From Sphingobium lactosutens (GTDB lineage: Bacteria; Pseudomonadota; Alphaproteobacteria; Sphingomonadales; Sphingomonadaceae): a stretch of DNA of 64,000 nucleotides. Each line of letters begins with the position of its first letter. Positions within the stretch are counted from its first letter, which is position 1. Shown here in pieces: positions 10,007 through 17,624 of this stretch. The position numbers were made by a program, and so were the translations under genes. The DNA lies in contig NZ_QJQX01000039.1 of the NCBI RefSeq assembly GCF_013393185.1, positions 171,969 through 235,968 on the forward strand, read 5' to 3'. The notes beneath the pieces are model-generated. The model saw only the letters and a list, made by a program, of their open reading frames with translations, searched no databases and was not told the DNA's origin.

Positions 10007-10924
10007 ATGGCGCGGCCACCCAGCCGACGCCCCGGCATCAACCGGAAGGCGCAATATAGCCTCTTCGCCAGCTATGTGGTGGCGGTTGCCGGGGCGGCGG
10101 CCGGCCTGCTGCTGGTCGTGGTCGCGATTTTCGACCCGACGGGCTTTGCCGGGCTGCGCACCGCCACGGCCGAACTGACGCGTCCCGTGTCGGCCGGTCT
10201 CAAGAATATGGTGAGCGGCGTCAACTCGGTGGACGAGGTGCTCGCTTCCTATTGGCGCGCCGGATCGCAAAATGTCGCGCTCCGCCGGCAGGTCGAGGCC
10301 GATCGCAACCGCATCATCGACGCGAAGGCGGTCAAGCAGGAAAATACGCGCCTCAAGAAGCTGCTGCGGCTGGTCGACGAGGATCAGAGCGACCTGCTGA
10401 CCGCGCGGCTCATCAGCTCCTCCTCCTCCAGCGCGCGCCGTTTCGCGCGACTGAACGCCGGGCGCTGGCAGGGCGTGCGGCCGGGCATGCCCGTGCGTGC
10501 GGCCGAAGGGCTGATCGGGCGCGTCCACAGCACCACGCCCAATACGGCCGAAGTGCTGCTGCTGACCGACACCGGCAATATCGTCCCGGTTCGCCGCGCC
10601 AATGACAGCGTGCCGGCCATTTCGACCGGCGCGGGCGACGGGTCGCTCGAAATCCGCGCCCTGTCGGCTGGCCGCAACCCGTTCAAGCCCGGCGACCTGC
10701 TGGTGACGTCGGGGATCGGCGGCATCTACCAGCCGAACATACCCGTCGCGGTCGTCGTTCGGGTCGAGGGCGAAATCGCCTGGGGCTTCCCGCTCGCCAA
10801 CCCGTCGCGGGTCGATGCGGTGGTGGTCGAGCGCGCCTTCGAGGAAGTGGTGACGCGCGGCGATCCGGCGGCAGAGGCTGTGTCGCAGGAGGCTGCGAAC
10901 GCCAGCAACGCGAGCGCGCCGTGA
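10007..10924 (+). CDS. mreC: Rod shape-determining protein MreC
   Basis: A 305-aa periplasmic scaffold with one N-terminal membrane helix (VVAVAGAAAGLLLVVVAIF). A coiled coil (ENTRLKKLLRLVDE) leads to the beta-rich MreC domain (GWQGVRPGMPVRAAEGLIGRV; LLVTSGIGGIYQPNIPVAVV). It binds and activates PBP2. The start at 10007 is favoured over the in-frame GTG at 10004 because GGAAGGA lies 8 nt upstream. The Asn/Ala/Ser-rich tail is non-conserved. It overlaps mreD by 4 bp (GTGA). Confidence 0.95.
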   Translation: MARPPSRRPGINRKAQYSLFASYVVAVAGAAAGLLLVVVAIFDPTGFAGLRTATAELTRPVSAGLKNMVSGVNSVDEVLASYWRAGSQNVALRRQVEADRNRIIDAKAVKQENTRLKKLLRLVDEDQSDLLTARLISSSSSSARRFARLNAGRWQGVRPGMPVRAAEGLIGRVHSTTPNTAEVLLLTDTGNIVPVRRANDSVPAISTGAGDGSLEIRALSAGRNPFKPGDLLVTSGIGGIYQPNIPVAVVVRVEGEIAWGFPLANPSRVDAVVVERAFEEVVTRGDPAAEAVSQEAANASNASAP

Positions 10925-11448
10925 TCGACCCGCATCTGCTGCATGTGCCGCGCCTCGGCCGGCATCCAGGCCGGTTTCGCCTCGCGGGGACGCCGGTGAT
11001 CACCGTGCTGCTGGGATCGCTGGCCAGCGTGGTGCCGCTGATCGCGCAATCGCCGGTCATGCCCACCTTCGGCCTGTTGCTGCTGCTGTCCTGGCGTTTG
11101 CTGCGCCCCGAATTGTGGCGCGTCTGGATCGGCCTGCCGCTGGGCCTGTTCGACGACATGGTGAGCGGGCAGCCGCTTGGTTCCGCCATGTTCCTGTGGA
11201 CCGTCGCGCTCATAGGTATCGATTATATCGAGCATCGCATGGTCTGGCGCAGCTACAAGCAGGACTGGCTAATCGCCACCATCGCCATTATCTTCTGCAT
11301 CACAGGGGGTGTATTCTTCGCGCGGATCACGGGCGGAGGCGAAATTAGATTGTCGTTGGTCGCGCCGCAGATGCTCTGGACGGTCCTGCTCTTTCCTTTC
11401 ATCGTCCGGCAATGCGCCCGGATCGATCGCTGGCGCGTGATGGCATGA
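10921..11448 (+). CDS. mreD: Rod shape-determining protein MreD
   Basis: A 175-aa inner-membrane protein with about five hydrophobic helices (VITVLLGSLASVVPLI; FGLLLLLSWRLLRPE; LWTVALIGIDYIE; LIATIAIIFCITGGVFFA; MLWTVLLFPFIV). Position directly after mreC and the conserved IGLPLGLFDDMVSGQPLG segment identify it. Translation starts at a GTG overlapping the mreC stop, and its own stop overlaps the next start (ATGA), implying coupled translation along the elongasome operon. Confidence 0.93.
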   Translation: MIDPHLLHVPRLGRHPGRFRLAGTPVITVLLGSLASVVPLIAQSPVMPTFGLLLLLSWRLLRPELWRVWIGLPLGLFDDMVSGQPLGSAMFLWTVALIGIDYIEHRMVWRSYKQDWLIATIAIIFCITGGVFFARITGGGEIRLSLVAPQMLWTVLLFPFIVRQCARIDRWRVMA

Positions 11449-13517
11449 CGTTCATCAATTCCAAGCGCAAGATCGTCACCGAAGCCACCCAGACCTTCAC
11501 CTTCTCGCGCCGGGCCATGGTGGTTGGCGGGTTGCAGGGGGCGATTGGGGCGATGTTGATCGGCCGCATGGCGTGGATCAGCGTGGCCGAGAATGAGAAA
11601 TACAGCCTTCTGTCGGAAAGCAACCGCGTCAACCTGACCCTCATTCCGCCGCGTCGGGGCTGGATTCTCGACCGACATGGCAAGCCGCTGGCCAACAACC
11701 GCACAGACTTCCGCGTCGATCTCATACCCCAGCGCGTCGTCGATGGTGAGGCGACGATCGGTCATCTTGCCAAACTGCTGAGCCTGGAACCGGACGAGGT
11801 CGATCGCATCCGTGAGGAACTGGACAAGTCGGCGGGTTTTCGTCCCGTGCAGATCGCCGACAAGCTGACCTACGATCAATATGCGGCGATCAGCGTGCGG
11901 CTGCCGGACCTGCCCGGTGTCGCGCCGAGCCAGGGTTTTTCGCGCTATTATCCGGCGGGCGCCACGGTCGGCCATCTGCTGGGCTATGTAGGCCCGGCGA
12001 CGGCGGAGGAGTATAAGGCTCGCAAAGACCCGCTGCTCATCACACCGGGCTTCAAGGTCGGCAAGGATGGCCTTGAAAAGGCGTTCGATCGGCATCTGAC
12101 CGGCAAGCCTGGCGCAAAGCGCGTGGAAGTCACTGCGCGTGGCAAGATCGTGCGCGAACTGACCACCCGTCCCGACACGCCTGGCCGTCAGGTCCGCCTG
12201 ACGATCGATGCGGGGCTTCAGGAATATGCGGGCCGCCGCCTCGCGACGCAGAGCGGGTCGGTCGTCGTGATCGACTGCGCCAATGGCGACGTGCTCGCCA
12301 TGGCGTCCATGCCCAGTTACGATCCCAACAGTTTTTCCGACGGCATCAGCCATCTGGAATATGAGATGCTGTCGAAGGACGATCATGTCCCGCTGCGCAA
12401 CAAGACGTTGCAGGGCCTCTATCCGCCCGGATCGACGGTCAAGCCGATGGTGGGCCTGGCGCTGCTGGAGGCGGGGATCAGCCCGCAGGATACGATCAAC
12501 TGCCCCGGCGCGATCCGGGTCGGCAACACGCTGTTCCACTGTCACAAGCGGCGCGGCCATGGTTCGCTGAACCTGCGCGGGGCGATCGCGCAGAGCTGCG
12601 ACATTTATTTCTACCAGATGGCGCAGCGCGTCGGCATGGACCGAATCGCCAGCATGGCGCGGCGCGTTGGCATGGGGCAGAAATTCGATCTGCCCTTCCC
12701 GAGCCAGAGCTATGGCACCGTACCAGACCCGGCGTGGAAGGAGCGGAAATATAAGCAGTCCTGGCAGGTCTATGACACGGTGAACGCGACCATCGGCCAG
12801 GGCTATATGCTGATCAATCCGCTCCAGATGGCGGTGATGGCGGCGCGCCTCGCCACCGGCAAGCAATTGATGCCCAACTTCCTTCTGGGCGCCAAGCGCC
12901 CCGCTCCCGCCCCGGTCGGCGTCAGTGAGGAGCATCTGGTGATCATCCGCGACGCGATGAGCGCGGTGGTGAATGGCGGCGGTACCGGCGGCGCAGCACG
13001 GATGAACGTGCCGGGTGTGCTCATCGCGGGCAAGACCGGCACGGCGCAGGTACGGCGCATCACCATGGCGGAACGCGCGGGTGGCGTGCGCGGCAACGCC
13101 TCGCTCGCTTTTAAGCTGCGTGACCATGCCCTGTTCCAGGGTTTCGCGCCATTCGACAACCCGCGCTATGCAGTCGCCTGCATCATCGAGCATGGCGGCC
13201 ATATGATCCGCAACGAGGACGCGCCGATGATCGCCAGCGATACCATGTCGTTCCTGTTTGAACCGGAAAAGGCGATGGAGAAGCTGGAAACACTGGAGAA
13301 AGGCTGGGGCGGTCCACCCGCCGAGCGACAGGCGCGGCAGATGGCGGCCTTCCGCTTGGCCAAGGCGATCGAAAAGGGGCAAGCGCCCCCGCCTGTCGCC
13401 GACAATGCGTCGAACGCTGTTGCTGCCAATAGCGCCGCGCCGGCGGCGCCGGCTCCCGCCGACGACGCCAACGACGCCCCACCGCCTCCGGGCAGCAACG
13501 CTGCGGGCGCGCCATGA
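11445..13517 (+). CDS. mrdA: Penicillin-binding protein 2 (elongasome transpeptidase)
   Basis: About 690 aa, class B PBP. One N-terminal membrane helix (AMVVGGLQGAIGAMLIG) is followed by the dimerisation domain (RGWILDRHGKPLANN) and the transpeptidase domain. The catalytic triad motifs are visible: STVK (GLYPPGSTVKPM), SCD (AQSCDIYFYQ) and KTGT (IAGKTGTAQV). The C-terminal Ala/Pro/Asn-rich tail from about residue 635 is low complexity. The start at 11445 is preferred over 11412 because it forms the ATGA overlap with mreD. It cross-links peptidoglycan with RodA. Confidence 0.97.
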   Translation: MTFINSKRKIVTEATQTFTFSRRAMVVGGLQGAIGAMLIGRMAWISVAENEKYSLLSESNRVNLTLIPPRRGWILDRHGKPLANNRTDFRVDLIPQRVVDGEATIGHLAKLLSLEPDEVDRIREELDKSAGFRPVQIADKLTYDQYAAISVRLPDLPGVAPSQGFSRYYPAGATVGHLLGYVGPATAEEYKARKDPLLITPGFKVGKDGLEKAFDRHLTGKPGAKRVEVTARGKIVRELTTRPDTPGRQVRLTIDAGLQEYAGRRLATQSGSVVVIDCANGDVLAMASMPSYDPNSFSDGISHLEYEMLSKDDHVPLRNKTLQGLYPPGSTVKPMVGLALLEAGISPQDTINCPGAIRVGNTLFHCHKRRGHGSLNLRGAIAQSCDIYFYQMAQRVGMDRIASMARRVGMGQKFDLPFPSQSYGTVPDPAWKERKYKQSWQVYDTVNATIGQGYMLINPLQMAVMAARLATGKQLMPNFLLGAKRPAPAPVGVSEEHLVIIRDAMSAVVNGGGTGGAARMNVPGVLIAGKTGTAQVRRITMAERAGGVRGNASLAFKLRDHALFQGFAPFDNPRYAVACIIEHGGHMIRNEDAPMIASDTMSFLFEPEKAMEKLETLEKGWGGPPAERQARQMAAFRLAKAIEKGQAPPPVADNASNAVAANSAAPAAPAPADDANDAPPPPGSNAAGAP

Positions 13518-14626
13518 GCATCGTTCCTCAACCCCTGACCCAGTTCCCGTGGCGCGTGCTGCTGCTGCTGCTCGCCATCGCGACCTTCGGGACTTTGGTG
13601 CTGTACAGTGCGGCGGGCGGCAGCATCTTTCCCTGGGCGGTCAATCAGGGCGTCCGTTTCTGCATTTTCTCCGGCATGGCCCTGTTCCTGAGCCGCGTGC
13701 CGCTGGAAATCTTCAACCGCTTCGCCTTTCCGGCCTATGGCGCGGTATTGGTCGCGCTGGTGCTGGTCGAGCTGATCGGCGGCGTCGCGGGCGGTAGCCA
13801 GCGCTGGATCAACCTTGGCTTCATGCAGTTGCAGCCATCGGAATTCATGAAGCCGATCATCGTGCTGGCCGTCGCCAAATTCTACGCGATGCTGCCGGTG
13901 GGCGAGATACGGCGCTGGAACGCGATCTGGCCGGCGCTGGTGCTGATCGGCTTCCCCTTCATGCTGGTGCTGGTGCAGCCGGACCTGGGCACCGCGACGA
14001 TGATCGCGGCGGGCGGCGTGACCGTCATGTTCCTCGCCGGCCTGCCGCTGCGGCTGTTCATCGGCACGGGCCTGACCGGGGCGGCGCTGGTCCCGATCGC
14101 TTTCAGCTTCCTGCACGATTATCAGAAGAACCGCGTCCTCATCTTCATGGACCCGGAGAGCGATCCGCTGGGCGCAGGCTATCATATAAGCCAGTCGAAG
14201 ATCGCGATCGGATCGGGCGGCCTGTGGGGCAAGGGCTTCCTTCAGGGCACACAGAGCCATCTCGACTATCTGCCCGAAGGTCATACCGACTTCGTCTTCG
14301 CCACCATGGCGGAGGAATGGGGGCTGCTGGGCGGCACATTGCTGATCGTCGCTTTCCTGCTGCTGTTCCGCTGGGGCATCCGCGTGTCGATGCGCACGCC
14401 GGACAAGTTCGCGCGGCTGACGTCGGCTGGGCTGACCACCACCATCTTCTTCTATGTCGCGATCAACCTGATGATGGTGATGGGTCTGGCGCCGGTGGTC
14501 GGTATTCCCCTGCCCTTCATGTCCTATGGCGGATCGTCGATGCTGACGGTCATGCTGTGCGTCGGCATCATCATGTCAATCGACCGGTCGACCAAGCGCC
14601 GGGCCAACCCCGGAAACTGGGCCTGA
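13514..14626 (+). CDS. rodA: Peptidoglycan glycosyltransferase RodA
   Basis: A 370-aa SEDS-family polytopic membrane protein with about ten hydrophobic segments. Signature stretches include GGVAGGSQRWINLGFMQLQP, VLVQPDLGTA, FGYHISQSKIAIGSGGL-like AGYHISQSKIAIGSGG, LPEGHTDFVFA and GIPLPFMSYGGSSM. RodA polymerises lipid II strands that PBP2 cross-links. Its ATG overlaps the mrdA stop (ATGA), completing the operon. A short AT-rich stem follows at 14644. Confidence 0.97.
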   Translation: MSIVPQPLTQFPWRVLLLLLAIATFGTLVLYSAAGGSIFPWAVNQGVRFCIFSGMALFLSRVPLEIFNRFAFPAYGAVLVALVLVELIGGVAGGSQRWINLGFMQLQPSEFMKPIIVLAVAKFYAMLPVGEIRRWNAIWPALVLIGFPFMLVLVQPDLGTATMIAAGGVTVMFLAGLPLRLFIGTGLTGAALVPIAFSFLHDYQKNRVLIFMDPESDPLGAGYHISQSKIAIGSGGLWGKGFLQGTQSHLDYLPEGHTDFVFATMAEEWGLLGGTLLIVAFLLLFRWGIRVSMRTPDKFARLTSAGLTTTIFFYVAINLMMVMGLAPVVGIPLPFMSYGGSSMLTVMLCVGIIMSIDRSTKRRANPGNWA

Positions 14627-14643
14627 TCCGCCCCGGCGTGAAA

Positions 14644-14665
14644 AAATTGCGTAACAAAGCAATTT
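14644..14665 (+). terminator. Possible weak stem-loop after rodA
   Basis: AAATTGC (14644-14650) pairs perfectly with GCAATTT (14659-14665) around an 8-nt loop, 17 bp after the rodA stop. The stem is AT-rich and has no U-tract, so a terminator role is tentative. Confidence 0.3.
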
Positions 14666-14749
14666 ACTGTTTGCAGAATCGCAGGCGACTGCTAACAGCC
14701 CGCCCACGCCGGAGCGACACCCCACGGGGTCAAGCGGAAAGCCCAGCGT

Positions 14750-14825
<76 letters not shown>

Positions 14826-14896
14826 TATATTTCAAAGACTTAGAGGGTGGTTTGAGGTCCAAAGCTGGACCCACCCCCTCCAGTTTACAGCTTGGT

Positions 14897-15976
14897 TTAC
14901 AATTTCCCCCTGTTTTCCAGCTTCGAAATGGCCGTTTCCGCCATCTCGGAATCCCGCTTGAGATAGTGCGTATCAAGGATCGTTTCGACGTCCTTGAGGC
15001 TATGCCCGGTGATCGTCGCGATCTGCGGAACACTCGCTCCTGCGATCGCCAGACGGGTCACGACAGTGCCCCGCAGATCGTGGAAGGTGAGACCAGCGAC
15101 ACCGGCTTTCACACAGGCCTTGCGCCACGATGTCCGAAAGCCGTCGCTCGTCCAGGATTGCCCGCGTTCGGTGAGCAGGATCGTTGCCGGCAACGACTTC
15201 CCCTCGACGTCGTAGCGGGCTTTCAAAGCGTCCAGCGCAAGCTTGAGCGGTGCTCCAACAGGAACGATCACCCGCTTGGGCTTGCGGTTCTTCACCTTGC
15301 TCTTTGTCTTGCCCTGCGTAAGACGGATTTCCGCGCCGTCATACGCCGTCCAGGGCAGGTTGATGAGATCGCCCTGACGCTGCCCTGTCCACAAGGCGAG
15401 TGTCATGGCCAAATGGAGGTGGGGCGGCGCGTGTCGGTAGAAGGCGTCCTCGTCACCGTCTTTCCAGACGGAATCGACGCGGCCGGATTGATATAGACGA
15501 CCGGGCCGTTTGCAGGGATTGGCGATGACCAGTCCTCTATCAAGCGCCCATGCAAGAATGCGCGCCAAAACGGCAAAGCGATAATCTGCCGTGCGTTCCG
15601 ATGTGCCGGCAATTCGATCGCGCCAGGCCAGAAACTCGCCGCGCGTGCGCGGGTCACCGAGCGCGCCTGTCGGAAAATCTCCAAACTCCGTTTCGATGAA
15701 TCTCAGATGCTTCCCATAGTCCTTGCGGGTGCGGGGCGCGAGACGGGTATAATCGGTGGATTGCTCGAATGCCCGAAACACGCCGTTGAGCGTGTCGCTT
15801 GGTTTATGCCTGTTTTTTCGCTCATTGTGCGCCGTGACATAAGCCTGGTGGAATTCCGGCGTACCGAATTTGGCCTCGATGCGGGGCCCGCCGCGCCAGG
15901 CATAATAGTAGGTTGCGTATAGGCCGCTCGCCAATTTCTTGCGTACCCTGTGGACACCTTTAAGATTGACGCGCAT
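14897..15976 (-). CDS. Tyrosine recombinase/integrase
   Basis: About 359 aa. The C-terminal catalytic domain carries the R-H-R-H-Y set: the first Arg in TGQRQGDLINL, HDLRG, TGHS and the nucleophile Tyr in THYLKRD near the end. The N-terminal SAM-like core-binding domain lies around residues 60-150. The start at 15976 (MRVNLKGVHRV) is chosen over 16060 because it overlaps the stop of the upstream 68-aa gene by 17 bp. Its stop is 72 bp from the tRNA-Lys end. It should catalyse insertion into, and excision from, the tRNA. Confidence 0.92.
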   Translation of the reverse strand: MRVNLKGVHRVRKKLASGLYATYYYAWRGGPRIEAKFGTPEFHQAYVTAHNERKNRHKPSDTLNGVFRAFEQSTDYTRLAPRTRKDYGKHLRFIETEFGDFPTGALGDPRTRGEFLAWRDRIAGTSERTADYRFAVLARILAWALDRGLVIANPCKRPGRLYQSGRVDSVWKDGDEDAFYRHAPPHLHLAMTLALWTGQRQGDLINLPWTAYDGAEIRLTQGKTKSKVKNRKPKRVIVPVGAPLKLALDALKARYDVEGKSLPATILLTERGQSWTSDGFRTSWRKACVKAGVAGLTFHDLRGTVVTRLAIAGASVPQIATITGHSLKDVETILDTHYLKRDSEMAETAISKLENRGKL

Positions 15977-16166
15977 CGCGCCGCGCCTTCCATTCGTCGA
16001 ACGGGGTCGACGAAACCGCGGATGGTTCCGTTTCCAGATGCACGAGGATGATCCGCCCATCCGGGTGGATCTCGGTACGCACGATCGTCAGTCCGCCCTC
16101 GCGGGCCATACGGATGGCCTGGGCGAGACTGGGGCGTCGTGGCGAGGATTTACGCTGTCCGGCCAC
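15960..16166 (-). CDS. Small basic protein coupled to the integrase
   Basis: A 68-aa unrecognised protein. The N-terminus is rich in Arg/Lys/Ser (AGQRKSSPRR) and the middle reads REGGLTIVRTEIHPDGRIILVHLE, a plausible beta-hairpin. Its stop overlaps the integrase start by 17 bp, indicating translational coupling. Size and position would suit a recombination directionality factor, but no excisionase motif is visible, so that role is only a guess. Confidence 0.6.
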   Translation of the reverse strand: MAGQRKSSPRRPSLAQAIRMAREGGLTIVRTEIHPDGRIILVHLETEPSAVSSTPFDEWKARRDARQS

Positions 16167-16534
16167 AGCGAGGCCGTAGGGCGTGAACCCAACTCGTGGT
16201 CCCCTGCCCGCCGCACTCCCCCCTCCCTTCCTTGGCGAGTCGGTTGGAGAGATATGAGGTTACACCTGGCAGCGCTGGAGAGCGCTGCGTCCCGGCGGGC
16301 GCCACTGGTGATGCATGGACCTCCCCGTCCCAACAGCGACTGATGGTGGTTGCAACGCCCACGGGGGCAAAAGCCGACCCCAAAGTCTGGAAGATGGAAA
16401 GACGCATTGTGCGCTCCTCAAAGGAGCACCCGCGCGATGTCATGAAGCAAAGCAGATAGTATCATAGTCTGGAGTAACTTAAAGGCCGGCCTTTATCGGT
16501 TTCCCATCTCAATTCTGCGGTACCGGGCTAAGGT
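16167..16534. other. Gene-free stretch inside the element
   Basis: About 370 bp between the 68-aa gene and the transglycosylase gene. Short open frames occur on both strands (for example 16196-16459 +) but their composition is not protein-like and they lack ribosome sites. It probably holds the promoter for the small gene and integrase; I see no clear hairpin or recognisable site. Confidence 0.5.
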
Positions 16535-17041
16535 TCAGCGCATAAACACGTCGCTCCCGAACCGTCCAATCAGGTGCATGGCCACAGAGCTGATATAGTT
16601 TCGCTGACGCCACGCTGTCGGGCTGTGGTAGATGCCGACTGCCTTCCAATAGTCTCCCGTCGTCCGCAAGGCGGACAGAAACACCCACCGTGCGGCCTCC
16701 GCGTTGAAACAGGGATCAAAACGAAGCCAATGGCGCACGTGGGCTTTCGGCCGACCAATATGCGCGGCGATGCGCCCGACCCACCAACTGTTGATCTGCA
16801 AGGGCCCCAGGTCATGGGTGCCGTTGGTGTTGGCAACCTCCGCACCGATCCAGCCGGCCTCCTGGTCGCGCAGACCCAAGAGTGTCTTCTCGAGCCAGGG
16901 CCTGCCAAGCGAGGCCCGACGGATGCACGCACCGATGAGACGTTCATCATCCGGATTGCGCGTCCTGGCCTGCGCCGGGGACGACGAGGCCATCACTGCG
17001 CACAGCAATGCACCGATGAGATAGGGTGCGAAACGCATCAT
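16535..17041 (-). CDS. VirB1-like lytic transglycosylase
   Basis: A 168-aa exported muramidase-like protein. A signal peptide (FAPYLIGALLCAVMASSSPAQA) precedes an SLT/lysozyme-like domain: the probable catalytic Glu is in RDQEAGWIG, followed by THDLGPLQINSWW and a C-terminal AVGIYHSP motif. Such enzymes open the cell wall for conjugation machinery. Its ATG overlaps the stop of the Mrr-like gene (ATGA), so it is the last gene of the mobilisation operon. Retention without other VirB genes is notable. Confidence 0.85.
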   Translation of the reverse strand: MMRFAPYLIGALLCAVMASSSPAQARTRNPDDERLIGACIRRASLGRPWLEKTLLGLRDQEAGWIGAEVANTNGTHDLGPLQINSWWVGRIAAHIGRPKAHVRHWLRFDPCFNAEAARWVFLSALRTTGDYWKAVGIYHSPTAWRQRNYISSVAMHLIGRFGSDVFMR

Positions 17042-17613
17042 ACAGCCCTCATCGATTTTGACGCCGTTCGATCATGCCGCATCTGGCCAGCGAAGTCTGG
17101 AAACGACCCATCTGTCAACAAAGCCAGAAGCGCGCGGCCGGAAATGATTTCGACAGTGCTGCCATGAGCCGCGGCCGCCCGGCTTTGCGGCCCGGTCCGC
17201 CCCGTATGGATGAAGAGACCGCGTCGCCCTTTCGTGCGACAAAGCGCCTCAAATGCCGCGACATCCTCCGGCCGGATCGTATCAGCATAGCGTTTGGCCT
17301 GGATCAGCCAGACAGCGCCATCGATCACGACCTGTCCATCGATCCCGCCATCACCGGTGTAACGGCGGTTACGAATGACCTTGTGACCACGGCGCTCAAA
17401 ACTCTCGAGCAGAAGTTCCTCGAAAGCGAGCGGGTCCATGGCGCGCAAGCGGGCATAGAGAAGCTGCGGCGGCTGCGCCCGGTCACGCCCACGAAGTTGA
17501 GCCGCCATGGCCCTGGCCTGCTGCCTTCGCCAGCGATGCTTCACCGGCATCTGAAATTGATGGAAGACGACGGCAAGGGTGATGAGCATGCACGCGGACA
17601 GGGCAAAGAGCAT
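17038..17613 (-). CDS. Membrane-anchored Mrr-like restriction endonuclease domain protein
   Basis: A 191-aa protein with an N-terminal hydrophobic helix (LFALSACMLITLAVVF) and a PD-(D/E)xK nuclease domain of the Mrr_cat type. The catalytic stretch is DGGIDGQVVIDGAVWLIQAKRY, with FEELLLESFERRGHKV before it and a GLFIHTG strand after. It starts 11 bp after the relaxase stop and overlaps the transglycosylase start. The link to a relaxase operon suggests a role in handling transferred DNA or competing elements rather than a stand-alone restriction system; no methylase is present. Confidence 0.82.
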   Translation of the reverse strand: MLFALSACMLITLAVVFHQFQMPVKHRWRRQQARAMAAQLRGRDRAQPPQLLYARLRAMDPLAFEELLLESFERRGHKVIRNRRYTGDGGIDGQVVIDGAVWLIQAKRYADTIRPEDVAAFEALCRTKGRRGLFIHTGRTGPQSRAAAAHGSTVEIISGRALLALLTDGSFPDFAGQMRHDRTASKSMRAV

Positions 17614-17624
17614 GAAAGAGGACC

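Noticed and set aside
11253..13382. 709-codon minus-strand frame opposite mrdA
   Set aside because: Composition mirrors the codon positions of mrdA; no motif, ribosome site or family match.
16196..16459. 87-aa plus-strand frame in the element gap
   Set aside because: GTG start without a ribosome site and low-complexity composition; no family recognised.
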